A DNA stretch of 51,842 bases from Colimorpha sp002372855 (GTDB taxonomy: Bacteria; Bacteroidota; Bacteroidia; Bacteroidales; P3), in assembly GCA_946621635.1 (NCBI GenBank), contig CAMOOR010000009.1, positions 1 to 51,842 of the forward strand, written 5' to 3'. A program made the translations under genes and the position numbers. The notes under the pieces were generated by a model. It worked only from the letters and a program-made list of their open reading frames with translations. It was not told the DNA's origin and searched no databases. Shown piece after piece: positions 23,901-31,221 of the stretch (position 1 is the stretch's first letter; each line of letters starts with the position of its first letter).

Positions 23901-26900
23901 CACCAACCTCGCCCTCGACACGGTCACCGAGAACAGCATCCTCTTCCACTGGACCGGCGATGCCTCCTCCTACGACGTCAGCATCAATGGCGAGCACTTC
24001 ACCACCAGCGACACCTTCTACCTGGCCGAGAACCTGTCGAGCAACACGGCCTATAGCGTTGCCGTCAGCGCCATCTGCGGCGGCGACCTCTCCATGTCCG
24101 CCACTGCCACCTTCCGCACCGCTTGCGGCGCCATCGCCACCCTGCCCTGGACGGAGAACTTCGACTCCTTCGGCGAGTACTTCACCAACTATGCCTCCGC
24201 CATGGTCGGCACCAAGCCCGTGTGCTTCGACTTCATCGCCCAGTCGAGCAGCGCCTACATGAGCCTCTCCGACAACTCCTACCGCTACGGCACCAGCGGC
24301 TACAGCCTCCTCTTCTACCCCGGCACCAACTATGCCAAGAACATCCTCGTGCTGCCCACGTTCGCCGACGACATCAGCGGCATGGAGCTCTCCTTCCAGA
24401 CCCGTCCCGAAGGCACCAGCGCCTACACCGGTTCCCTGCAGGTGGGCTACATCACCGATGTTACCGACAGCACCACCTTCGTAGTCGTGGAGAGCTACAA
24501 CTACAGCGACTTCAACAACGCCTACGAGTCCCGCAACGTCACCTTCGCCAATGCCCCCAGCGGTGCCCGCATGGCCTTCCGCCACAGCGCCGGCAACGCC
24601 TCCAACTACTACTGGTTCATCGACGAGCTTGACGTCCACGAGGCCCCCCTGTGCCAGCGTCCCGTCGCCGTCAGCGTCTCCGACATCGACACCACCACCG
24701 CCGTCATGCACATCGACGACCCCGCCGAAAACGGCAGCTACCGCTATGTGCTCAGCCACACCGGCGCCAACGGCACGGTGAACGACACCCTCTACACCAC
24801 CGACACTGTCACCACCCTCACCGGTCTGCAGCACAGCACGCCCTACACCCTTACCGTGGCCGCCGTCTGCTCCGACATGTCGGTGACCTCCTCGGTCTCC
24901 ACCTCCTTCACCACCGAGTGCGCCCCCGAGGCCATACCCTTCGCCTTCACCCCGGCCCAGATGCTCGCCGTGCAGGCCAGCGGCTTCACCACCTGCTGGA
25001 GCTTCAGCAGCTTCTACCGCAACAGCAACAACGGCGTGGGCTACGTCTACTCCTACACCAACGGCGGCACCTTCCAGCTGCCCGCCCTCAACGTGGAGTC
25101 CACCGACTTCACCAACCTCCAGCTCCGCACCCATGTCGCCACCACCTATGCCAACAATACGTTCCGCGTGGGTGTGAACGAGGGCACGGGCATCGTCTGG
25201 CTCGACACCATCGCCCTCGAGCAGAACGCCACCTACACCTCCGGCACTGAATACGTCATCCCGCTGACCTCCTACTCCGGCAACGGCAACCAGGTCGTCG
25301 TGGGCACCCTGACCACCAACTCGGTCTACTTCCTCGACTTCTACGTCGAACCCCTCGACGACTGCGCCATGGTGAGCGACATCGTCATGAGCAACATCGA
25401 CGCCGACGAGGCCACCCTCAGCTGGGTGAGCAACGGCACCGAGAGCGAGTGGATGGTCGTTGTCAACGGCACCGACACCCTCACCGCCACCACCAACCCC
25501 TACACACTCACCGGCCTCAGCGCCAACACCGCCTACAACGTCAGCGTCAGCGCCCTCTGCGCCGCCGGCGACACCTCGCGCACGGTCAGCGTCAACTTCC
25601 GCACCCCCTGCGTCGCCATCGAAACCCTGCCCTGGACGGAGAACTTCGACTCCTACACTGGCGATAGCTACGCCTCCGCCACCAGCCGCTTCGACGACCC
25701 CTGCTGGACCATCCTCAACCGCTACACCGGCTACGGCAGCACCTCCAACTACCCCTACATCTACAACTCCTCCTCCTACGCCCACAGCGGCACCAACAGC
25801 CTCAACTTCTACGGCTCCTCCAACCCCGCCACGGTGATGGCCCTGCCCAAGTTCGCCGACAGCCTCAGCACCCTGATGTTCTCCTTCTGGATGAACGCCT
25901 ACAGCACCTACGCCGTCGAAGTGGGCTACATGACCAACCCCTCCGACGCCAACAGCTTCGTCGCCGTGCAGACCGTCCACCCCACCACGAGCTATAGCTA
26001 CGAATACCATGAGGTGCTCTTCCCCGCCGCCGCCAACGGCCACATAGCCCTGCGCTACGCCTACTCCTACAGCGGCAGCAGCATCTACCTCGACGACTTC
26101 ACGGTCGACCACGTGCCCTCCTGCGCACGTCCCAGCTCCGTGGAGGTGACCGACATCACCGCCAACAGCGCCACCGTCACCGTCGCCGACCCCAACAACG
26201 CCAACCACTACCGACTCATCCTCGTCTCCGGCGGCGTGCAGGTCGACAGCGTCGACATCACCGCCAACACCTACACCTACACCTCCCTGGCCCCCTCGTC
26301 CAGCTTCTCCCTCAGCGTGAGCACCCTCTGCGACGACGGCACCGCCACCATGCCTGTCAGCACCAACTTCTCCACGCCCTGCGTGCCCGTCACCGTCCTG
26401 CCCTGGAGCGAGGACTTCGACGCCATCCCCGCAGGCTACAACCGCCTCTACACCGACACCAGCTCCTACCTCAACTGCTGGAACCTCTACACCGGTGCCT
26501 ACGACAGCGCCTCCAACACCGCCACCCTCACTCCCGCCACCTTCGACGTCTTCGCCGCCGTCAACTACGCCACCGCCTTCGACTCCTCGATGCACCTGCG
26601 CGTGAACATCTACGGCGATAACGTCCACCGCTGGCTCGTCACCCCCAGCATCGTCCTCGGCACGGGCAGCACCCTCTCCTTCAACTACGCCCTGACGCAG
26701 TACAACAACAATAACGCCATCACCGAGGCCGGCGACGACGACCGCTTCCTCGTCCTCGTCACCACCAACGGCGGCACCACCTGGACCCCCGTCAAGACCT
26801 GGGGCCACGGCAGCGGCTACGACTTCGAATACCGCAACGCCTCCTCCACCGGCGACTCCGTCAGCATCGACCTCAGCGCCTATAACGGCCAGACCGTGCG

Positions 26901-27741
26901 CATAGCCTTCTTCGGCAGCAGCACCGTCTCCGGCGGCGACAACGACTTCCACATCGACAACATCGCCATCACCGCCGACAGCACTGCTCCGCAGCCCGAA
27001 ATGTACACCGTCAGCGCCACCAGCGCCGACGCCGCCATGGGCAGCGCCACCGTCAGCGCCACCCGCGTGGCCGCCGGCACCAGCGTCACCGCCACCGCCA
27101 CGGCCAACAGCGGCTACCACTTCACCAACTGGACCGCCGCCGGCACCGTCGTCTCCACCGCCAACCCCTACACCTTCACCGTCAGCGCCGACATCGCCCT
27201 CACGGCCAACTTCGAAGCCAACGGCACGGAGCCCGAGGAGTGCGTCGACCCGACCGACGTCGCCGCCAGCGACATCACCGCCACCTCCGCCACCATCTCC
27301 TGGACGGCCGGCGGCAGCGAGACCCGCTGGGCTATCGACTGGGGCACCGGCGCCGACACCACCGCCAACAACCCCTACACCCTCACCGGCCTCGAGCCCA
27401 ACACCACCTACTACGTCAAGGTGAAAGCCCTCTGCGCCGACGGCAACGAGAGCGGCTGGAGCTCCCCCGCCACCTTCACCACCGCCACCGTGGGCATCGA
27501 CGATGTCGACGCCGCAGCCATCAGCCTCTACCCCAACCCCGCCACGACCACTGTCACCATCAGCGGCATCAGCGGCCAGGCAACGGTGACGGTTGTTGAC
27601 ATGAACGGCCGCGAGAACGGAGAGTGGAGAGTGGAGAACGGAGAACTCACCCTCGATCTCACGGGCTATGCCCAGGGCGCCTACTTCGTTCGCATCGTCG
27701 GCGAGCAGCAGAACGCCGTCCGCAAGCTTATCGTGAAGTAA
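20953..27741 (+). CDS. Giant T9SS-secreted adhesin with alternating Fn3 and cleaved-adhesin-like modules
   Basis: A 2262-residue surface protein. Signal peptide 1-24 (LPVGLRAQ). At least seven adhesin-like jelly-roll modules begin with LPWTE(D/N)F-type strands near residues 303, 556, 799, 1063, 1328, 1558 and 1815. They are separated by Fn3-like domains carrying TATILW / NTAYNVSVSALC patterns. The last adhesin module ends DNDFHIDNIAI, as in gingipain/hemagglutinin cleaved-adhesin domains. An InlB-type repeat (YHFTNW) lies near 2050, a last Fn3 near 2100-2175, and a type A sorting domain from 2183 (ISLYPNPATTTVTI) to the end (AVRKLIVK). It probably binds host or plant polymers. Codons are strikingly C-ending. 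A heptad array (27613-27647) inserts ENGEWRVENGEL into the sorting domain. Confidence 0.9.
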   Translation: MTKHKLKTALLAVLLLLPVGLRAQQTLTVCDSTATSSYVPMYGYYNDSRFHNEFVYPARMLTDMVGGTITEITFYSQTASESWNSPLTLTIDEVDDTTYDSYNAPFKATDNAQLSWSGSCTVTNGQWVITLDDPYVYTGGNLLISVRNTATGSGCPYSYFFGVSTGSINYAGYRNGGSDFDLLTITSRLTFLPKATFSYTAGGGAICYRPRNIVATAIDSTEATILWSDVADGYVYEWDNTPFTPGTGLHNAGTTTDTSLYLSGLMPSTVYYVYLRSNCAGGDTSSWASFSFRTACGIVSSSAMPFAEDFTNWTTGSSYFDPCWTKINTGSRYPEYPYASTNTNPAGTSSDKCLNFYPDNVGGQYAVMPRMENLSGMMVSFYVKGSSNGTLGVGLMSDPSDTSTYTQKLTVASIPSSSNWTYYEVQFGDNVEQQYIAFRGTVNNSYGYSIYVDDIMVKAAPNCPRPTAIAMRNIMPTSAELFVADSNEYPEYIVELFSGNTRLDSVVINDSVNTYSTLTANTEYMVRVTPLCSDGNFHTPLTTLFRTPCTGIEHDSLPWTEDFESYPAASYASTSSVFNNSCWNILDRYSSSYPYVTNSSSYVHNGSQALVLYGTSTTHDVVVLPYFVDPVANLMLSFWTSTSNTSAYVELGVVNNPNDASTFVPVQECRPTATNLYQQFESTFSGLNGYIALRYNGSYNNVYIDDITVQEVPSCVRPSGATVSDVTTTSATVTILDPNETGHYYMVIGTDSTEVFGSEAYLTDLLPGQFYSLRLYTVCDDTVLGPTAFSFSTSLEATTLPYTTGFEVDEDSLWTLVNGTNAWTLGSAAHNSGSRSLYISNDGSANAYSTGTACFSYAIRAFQIDEAGSYAYSFDWLGDGESNYDYLRAWFAPGTSLPAANAAPDGVSSSYNFSSMTPAGWVDLGNGLMNDATTWQTKSGDFNIATPGTYYMIFMWANDGGAGNQPAGAIDNVQLMALSCNRPTNLALDTVTENSILFHWTGDASSYDVSINGEHFTTSDTFYLAENLSSNTAYSVAVSAICGGDLSMSATATFRTACGAIATLPWTENFDSFGEYFTNYASAMVGTKPVCFDFIAQSSSAYMSLSDNSYRYGTSGYSLLFYPGTNYAKNILVLPTFADDISGMELSFQTRPEGTSAYTGSLQVGYITDVTDSTTFVVVESYNYSDFNNAYESRNVTFANAPSGARMAFRHSAGNASNYYWFIDELDVHEAPLCQRPVAVSVSDIDTTTAVMHIDDPAENGSYRYVLSHTGANGTVNDTLYTTDTVTTLTGLQHSTPYTLTVAAVCSDMSVTSSVSTSFTTECAPEAIPFAFTPAQMLAVQASGFTTCWSFSSFYRNSNNGVGYVYSYTNGGTFQLPALNVESTDFTNLQLRTHVATTYANNTFRVGVNEGTGIVWLDTIALEQNATYTSGTEYVIPLTSYSGNGNQVVVGTLTTNSVYFLDFYVEPLDDCAMVSDIVMSNIDADEATLSWVSNGTESEWMVVVNGTDTLTATTNPYTLTGLSANTAYNVSVSALCAAGDTSRTVSVNFRTPCVAIETLPWTENFDSYTGDSYASATSRFDDPCWTILNRYTGYGSTSNYPYIYNSSSYAHSGTNSLNFYGSSNPATVMALPKFADSLSTLMFSFWMNAYSTYAVEVGYMTNPSDANSFVAVQTVHPTTSYSYEYHEVLFPAAANGHIALRYAYSYSGSSIYLDDFTVDHVPSCARPSSVEVTDITANSATVTVADPNNANHYRLILVSGGVQVDSVDITANTYTYTSLAPSSSFSLSVSTLCDDGTATMPVSTNFSTPCVPVTVLPWSEDFDAIPAGYNRLYTDTSSYLNCWNLYTGAYDSASNTATLTPATFDVFAAVNYATAFDSSMHLRVNIYGDNVHRWLVTPSIVLGTGSTLSFNYALTQYNNNNAITEAGDDDRFLVLVTTNGGTTWTPVKTWGHGSGYDFEYRNASSTGDSVSIDLSAYNGQTVRIAFFGSSTVSGGDNDFHIDNIAITADSTAPQPEMYTVSATSADAAMGSATVSATRVAAGTSVTATATANSGYHFTNWTAAGTVVSTANPYTFTVSADIALTANFEANGTEPEECVDPTDVAASDITATSATISWTAGGSETRWAIDWGTGADTTANNPYTLTGLEPNTTYYVKVKALCADGNESGWSSPATFTTATVGIDDVDAAAISLYPNPATTTVTISGISGQATVTVVDMNGRENGEWRVENGELTLDLTGYAQGAYFVRIVGEQQNAVRKLIVK
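27613..27647. repeat. Heptad array (GAGAGTG/GAGAACG) inside the T9SS sorting domain
   Basis: Five exact 7-nt units in the order GAGAACG, GAGAGTG, GAGAGTG, GAGAACG, GAGAACT. It encodes ENGEWRVENGEL between the DMNGR and LDLTGYAQGAYF strands of the sorting domain, the place of a short turn in related domains. Confidence 0.9.
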
Positions 27742-27780
27742 CACTACATGGACCGCCGGCGTCCCGCCGGCACCACCCCA

Positions 27781-27821
27781 ACCCCCGCAAGGCCCAACCC
27801 TTGCGGGGGTTTATTTTTTTT
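27781..27821 (+). terminator. Terminator of the giant adhesin gene
   Basis: ACCCCCGCAAGG pairs with CCTTGCGGGGGT around a short loop, followed by TTATTTTTTTT. It begins 40 nt after the stop codon. Confidence 0.85.
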
Positions 27822-27831
27822 ACCCCCACCC

Positions 27832-28093
27832 GTAGAGACGCGGCATGCCGCGTCTCCCCGCCCCCGGAGGGGGCATAAGATCTTAGGCGGGGGCAACGCC
27901 CCCGATAAGGCAGTCCCCCAAAAAGCACCGCCCCGCAGGGGCATAAGAATCCAACTCTTATGCCCCTGCGGGGCGTTTTTTTATCCTATCACGCATCACG
28001 GGGGCGTTGCCCCCGCCTAAGTTCTTCCGCCCCTGCGGGGCGTCCGTCGTCCGTGGAACGCCAACCCGGAGACGCGGCATGCCGCGTCTCTAC
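27832..28093. repeat. Nested GC-rich palindrome (about 260 bp)
   Basis: Three layers are symmetrical about 27952: an outer GAGACGCGGCATGCCGCGTC hairpin at 27836-27855 and again at 28069-28088; a middle CTTAGGCGGGGGCAACGCCC at 27882 and its inverse at 28002-28021; and an inner 20-bp stem at 27929-27975. Short frames reading through here are translations of repeats, not genes. Together with 28097-28285 it fills the 676-bp gap before the next gene. Confidence 0.8.
27929..27982 (+). terminator. Strong hairpin with T tract at the core of the nested palindrome
   Basis: CGCCCCGCAGGGGCATAAGA (27929-27948), loop ATCCAAC, perfect complement to 27975, then seven T. It would terminate transcription but is also the centre of the repeat cluster, so its primary role is unclear. 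Confidence 0.65.
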
Positions 28094-28096
28094 ATT

Positions 28097-28129
28097 AACT
28101 CTTAACTCATAACTCCTAACTCATAACTG
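28097..28129. repeat. Heptad array (AACTCTT type) beside palindrome copy C
   Basis: Four full 7-nt units AACTC(TT/AT/CT) and a partial one. They join the GAGACGCGGC hairpin to the short arm of copy C, in the same order as at 11401-11480. Confidence 0.85.
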
Positions 28130-28130
28130 C

Positions 28131-28285
28131 TACATAATTCGCCCCTTCTTATATCGTTCCTATATACTTCTCATATACTTCTTATATAGGTGATATAAGA
28201 AGTATATGAGAAGTATATGAGAACGATATGAAAACGATATAAGAACAATATAAGAAATGCCGAATTATGTACCTCTCGGGTAGGT
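28131..28285. repeat. 11-bp-phased palindromic element, copy C (141-bp core plus flank)
   Basis: Core 28131-28271. Four units form the left arm and six the right, with loop AGGTG at 28188-28192. The left terminal repeat is slightly decayed (TACATAATTCGCC). The right flank is ACCTCTCGGGTAGGT. The right arm is identical to that of copy D over 79 nt and to the left arm of copy B when reversed. Confidence 0.9.
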
Positions 28286-28350
28286 ATAAGGTGGGAAGAG
28301 GGGCGGAGGGAGGAAAAGAAATTTTTTTCTTCCAACTATAAAAAAAGTTG

Positions 28351-28358
28351 TATATTTG
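28351..28358 (+). promoter_or_regulatory. -7 element upstream of the OadA-like gene
   Basis: TATATTTG, 60 nt before the start codon; the -33 position (about 28326-28331) is T-rich but lacks a clear TTTG. Confidence 0.65.
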
Positions 28359-28417
28359 CATTATCCCCAATTATTGATAAATTGGGGTAAAGTTTTTTAT
28401 ATCAAAGGATTAACACT

Positions 28418-30187
28418 ATGGCAAAAGAGATAAAATTTAGTCTGGTATACCGCGATATGTGGCAGAGCAGCGGCAAATACCAGCCGCGAGTGGACCAGCT
28501 GGAGAAGATAGCACCGGTGATTGTGGAGATGGGTTGTTTCGACCGCATCGAGACCAACGGCGGCGCTTTCGAGCAGGTGAACCTCATGTACGGCGAGAAC
28601 CCCAACAAGGCTGTGCGCGCCTGGACCAAGCCTTTCAACAAGGCCGGCATCCAGACCCACATGCTGGAGCGCGCCCTGAACGGCCTGCGCATGTACGGTG
28701 TGCCGAAGGATGTGCGGCAGTTGATGCCGAAGGTGAAGAAGGCGCAGGGTGTGGACATCATGCGTTCGTTCTGCGGCCTGAACGACCCGCGCAATCTGGA
28801 ACTCAGCGTCAAATACGCCAAGGAGGCCGGCATGATCAGCCAGGCGGCCCTGAGCATCACGCACTCGCCGGTGCATACGGTGGAGTACTACATGGGCATT
28901 GTGGACCGGCTGGTGGAGTTCGGTGCCGACGAGATATGCCTGAAGGACATGGCCGGTGTGGGCCGTCCCGCCACGCTGGGCCGATTGGTGAAAGAGATAA
29001 AGACCAAGTATCCGCACATCGTGGTGCAGTACCACGGCCACACGGGTCCGGGCCTCTCGATGGCCTCGACGCTGATGGTGGCCCAGGCGGGTGCCGACGT
29101 GATAGACTGCGCCATGGAACCCCTGTCGTGGGGCATGGTGCACCCCGACGTCATCTCGGTGCAGGCCATGCTCAAGGACGCCGGCTTCACGGTGAAGGAC
29201 ATCAACATGGACGCCTACATGGAGGCCCGCAAGCTGACGCAGGAGTTCATCGACGACTTCCTGGGTCTGTACATCAATCCCGGCAACCGCGTGAGCACCT
29301 CGCTGCTGGTGGGCTGCGGCCTGCCGGGCGGCATGATGGGTTCGATGATGAGCGACCTGCGCGGCGTGCACGGCGCCATCAACATGGCGTTGAAGAAGAA
29401 CGGCAAGCCGGAGGTGAGCTTCGAGGAGCTGACGGTGCAGCTGTTCCAGGAGGTGGAGCACATCTGGCCCATGCTGGGCTACCCCCCGCTGGTGACGCCC
29501 TTCAGCCAGTACACCAAGAACATCGCCGTGATGAACCTCCTGGCCATGGCCCAGGGCAAGGCCCGTTTCAGCCAGATCGACAAGGACTCGTGGAGCATGA
29601 TTCTCGGCCGTGCCGGCAAGCTGCCCGGCCCGTTGGCTCCGGAGATCGTCGAGCTGGCCAAGGCCCAGGGCATGGAGTTCTACACCGGAGTGCCGCAGGA
29701 CGCCTATCCCGACGCCCTGCCGGAGTACATCAAGGAGATGGAACAGAACGGCTGGGACCGCGGCGAGGACGACGAGGAGCTCTTCGAGCTGGCCATGCAC
29801 GACCGCCAGTACCGCGACTACAAGAGCGGTGTGGCCAAGGAGCGCTTCAACAAGGAGGTGGCGCAGCTGCGCGCCGAGAAGGACGCCCCCAAGGCTCCCG
29901 CCACCGCCGAGAGCATCAGCCTGAACTACATCACCCCCAAGCACCCGGGCGCCACGCCCGTTGTGGCCACCGCCACGGGACGCCTGCTGTGGGAGGTCAA
30001 CTTCGACGACCAGAGCACCCCTCCGGCCCCCGGAACGGAGGTGAAAGAGGGCATGCCGCTGGCACACATCGAGGCCCCCTACGCCTTGATGCCCCTCGTG
30101 GCATTGAAGGGCGGCAAAGTGGTGGACACCTGCGCCAAACAAGGCCAGATGGTGAAGAAAGGCGACGTGCTGGGATGGGTCGAATAG
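28418..30187 (+). CDS. OadA/pyruvate-carboxylase-B-like carboxyltransferase with a degenerate biotinyl domain
   Basis: A 589-residue protein. The N-terminal TIM-barrel carboxyltransferase domain (about 5-300) keeps the metal/active-site marks YRDMWQS near 11, RSFCGLNDPRNLE near 117, the catalytic-lysine motif CLKDMAG near 175 and YHGHTGPG near 203 (the HxH metal ligands). A PYC/OADA helical domain follows (about 310-480). The last 75 residues have a biotinyl/lipoyl fold pattern ending GQMVKKGDVLGWVE. The position of the AMKM biotin lysine reads IEAPYALMPLVAL, so it probably cannot be biotinylated and may use a separate carrier. It would act in oxaloacetate, pyruvate or methylmalonyl-CoA carboxyl transfer. 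Promoter and ATG are clear. Confidence 0.85.
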   Translation: MAKEIKFSLVYRDMWQSSGKYQPRVDQLEKIAPVIVEMGCFDRIETNGGAFEQVNLMYGENPNKAVRAWTKPFNKAGIQTHMLERALNGLRMYGVPKDVRQLMPKVKKAQGVDIMRSFCGLNDPRNLELSVKYAKEAGMISQAALSITHSPVHTVEYYMGIVDRLVEFGADEICLKDMAGVGRPATLGRLVKEIKTKYPHIVVQYHGHTGPGLSMASTLMVAQAGADVIDCAMEPLSWGMVHPDVISVQAMLKDAGFTVKDINMDAYMEARKLTQEFIDDFLGLYINPGNRVSTSLLVGCGLPGGMMGSMMSDLRGVHGAINMALKKNGKPEVSFEELTVQLFQEVEHIWPMLGYPPLVTPFSQYTKNIAVMNLLAMAQGKARFSQIDKDSWSMILGRAGKLPGPLAPEIVELAKAQGMEFYTGVPQDAYPDALPEYIKEMEQNGWDRGEDDEELFELAMHDRQYRDYKSGVAKERFNKEVAQLRAEKDAPKAPATAESISLNYITPKHPGATPVVATATGRLLWEVNFDDQSTPPAPGTEVKEGMPLAHIEAPYALMPLVALKGGKVVDTCAKQGQMVKKGDVLGWVE

Positions 30188-30195
30188 GACTAAAA

Positions 30196-30279
30196 CTTAA
30201 AGCTTAAAGATGTAAGCTGTAAGCTGTAAGTGAAAAACTTAATGCTTAAAACTTAAAACTTAAAACTTAAAACTTAAAA
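30196..30279. repeat. Twelve-unit heptad array between the OadA-like gene and rnfA
   Basis: 84 nt with an unbroken 7-nt step, although the unit drifts from CTTAAAG to CTGTAAG to CTTAAAA (five last units identical). It ends 4 nt before the -33 box of the rnfA promoter. Confidence 0.9.
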
Positions 30280-30283
30280 AATA

Positions 30284-30315
30284 TTTGGCCAGTTCGGAAA
30301 AAGTGTGTATTTTTG
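30284..30315 (+). promoter_or_regulatory. rnfA promoter
   Basis: TTTG (30284-30287), 20-nt spacer, TATTTTTG (30308-30315). The spacer begins GCCAGTTCGGAAAAA, nearly the same as the promoter at 35696-35727. Confidence 0.88.
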
Positions 30316-30347
30316 CAGTCCGAATTGTAATAAAAAACATTTGACTT

Positions 30348-30938
30348 ATGACTGGAGTTTCTATATTCGCACTGATTATCGGCGCCATATTTGTGAACAA
30401 TGTGGTGCTGGCCCAGTTCCTCGGCATCTGCCCGTTCCTGGGCGTGTCGAAAGATGTGAAGAGTTCGCTCGGCATGGGCGGCGCTGTGCTCTTCGTGATG
30501 CTGCTGGCCACGATGGTGACCTACCTCATCATGCAGTATGTGCTGGTGCCGCTGAACCTGGAGTACCTGCAGACCATTGCCTACATCCTGGTGATTGCGG
30601 CCCTGGTGCAGATGGTCGAAATCGTGCTGAAAAAGATTGCCCCGGCGCTGTATCAGGCCCTGGGAGTCTTCCTGCCCCTGATTACCACCAACTGCGCCGT
30701 GCTCGGTGTGGCCATTCTGGTCATCCAGAAGAACATGAACTTCCTGGAGAGCGTCATCTACTCGGCCTCCATCGCCGTGGGCTTCACCCTGGCGCTGGTC
30801 ATCTTCGCCGGCATCCGCGAGCAGCTGGAGCTCACCGGCACCCCCAAAGGCATGAAGGGTGTGCCCATCGCGCTGGTCACCGCCGGTATCCTGGCCATGG
30901 CCTTCATGGGCTTCAACAACCTGGTGCCCCTGCCGTAA
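30348..30938 (+). CDS. rnfA: Rnf electron transport complex subunit RnfA (RsxA)
   Basis: A 196-residue inner-membrane protein with six hydrophobic segments. It belongs to the RnfA/NqrE family, which forms part of the ion-pumping ferredoxin:NAD+ complex. Conserved landmarks are FVNNVVLAQFLGICPFLGVSK (residues 13-33, split here), PLITTNCAVLGVA near 105 and AGIREQLE near 153. These fit RnfA better than NqrE. The gene is complete and has its own promoter and terminator, but rnfB, C, D, G and E are not beside it. In most Bacteroidetes it ends the rnfBCDGEA operon, so it has either moved or been separated here. Confidence 0.9.
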   Translation: MTGVSIFALIIGAIFVNNVVLAQFLGICPFLGVSKDVKSSLGMGGAVLFVMLLATMVTYLIMQYVLVPLNLEYLQTIAYILVIAALVQMVEIVLKKIAPALYQALGVFLPLITTNCAVLGVAILVIQKNMNFLESVIYSASIAVGFTLALVIFAGIREQLELTGTPKGMKGVPIALVTAGILAMAFMGFNNLVPLP

Positions 30939-30960
30939 AGATGCGACCCTGAAAAACAAA

Positions 30961-31001
30961 TCAATGCCCCGCTGGACCTTTCCGACGGGGCATTGATTTT
31001 T
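30961..31001 (+). terminator. rnfA terminator
   Basis: TCAATGCCCCG pairs with CGGGGCATTGA across a 14-nt loop, followed by TTTTT. Confidence 0.9.
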
Positions 31002-31152
31002 GGCCCTCCGGGGATGACCGGAAGGGTTTTTGCATAAGAAACAAGGAGAAAACAGGCAAAAAACAGCACTTATATAATACTGATAATCAGTTTATTGATT
31101 TAATTTTAGGAATTATTAGCACTTTATTTTTTAACATTTCAGAAATAAGTAG

Positions 31153-31160
31153 TACTTTTG
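31153..31160 (+). promoter_or_regulatory. -7 element of the small lipoprotein gene
   Basis: TACTTTTG with a T-rich -33 region around 31127-31132; start codon 61 nt downstream. The stretch 31002-31150 before it holds no gene. Confidence 0.7.
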
Positions 31161-31221
31161 CACCTCGAAAAAAGGAAATAAAAAGTTAAAAAACCTAACA
31201 ATAAACATTTTAAAACTCAAA

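Noticed and set aside
21451..27744. A 2097-codon open frame antisense to the giant adhesin
   Set aside because: It is a mirror of C-ending codons in the Fn3/adhesin repeats; the product is Val/Gly/Asp-rich without domains.
27748..28020. Frames of 60-90 codons in the nested palindrome after the adhesin
   Set aside because: They read through terminators and palindromes and have no protein-like features.
30348..30938. NqrE instead of RnfA
   Set aside because: The residues around VNNVVLAQFLGICPFLGVSK and the length fit RnfA better, and no other nqr gene is adjacent; the assignment is not absolute.
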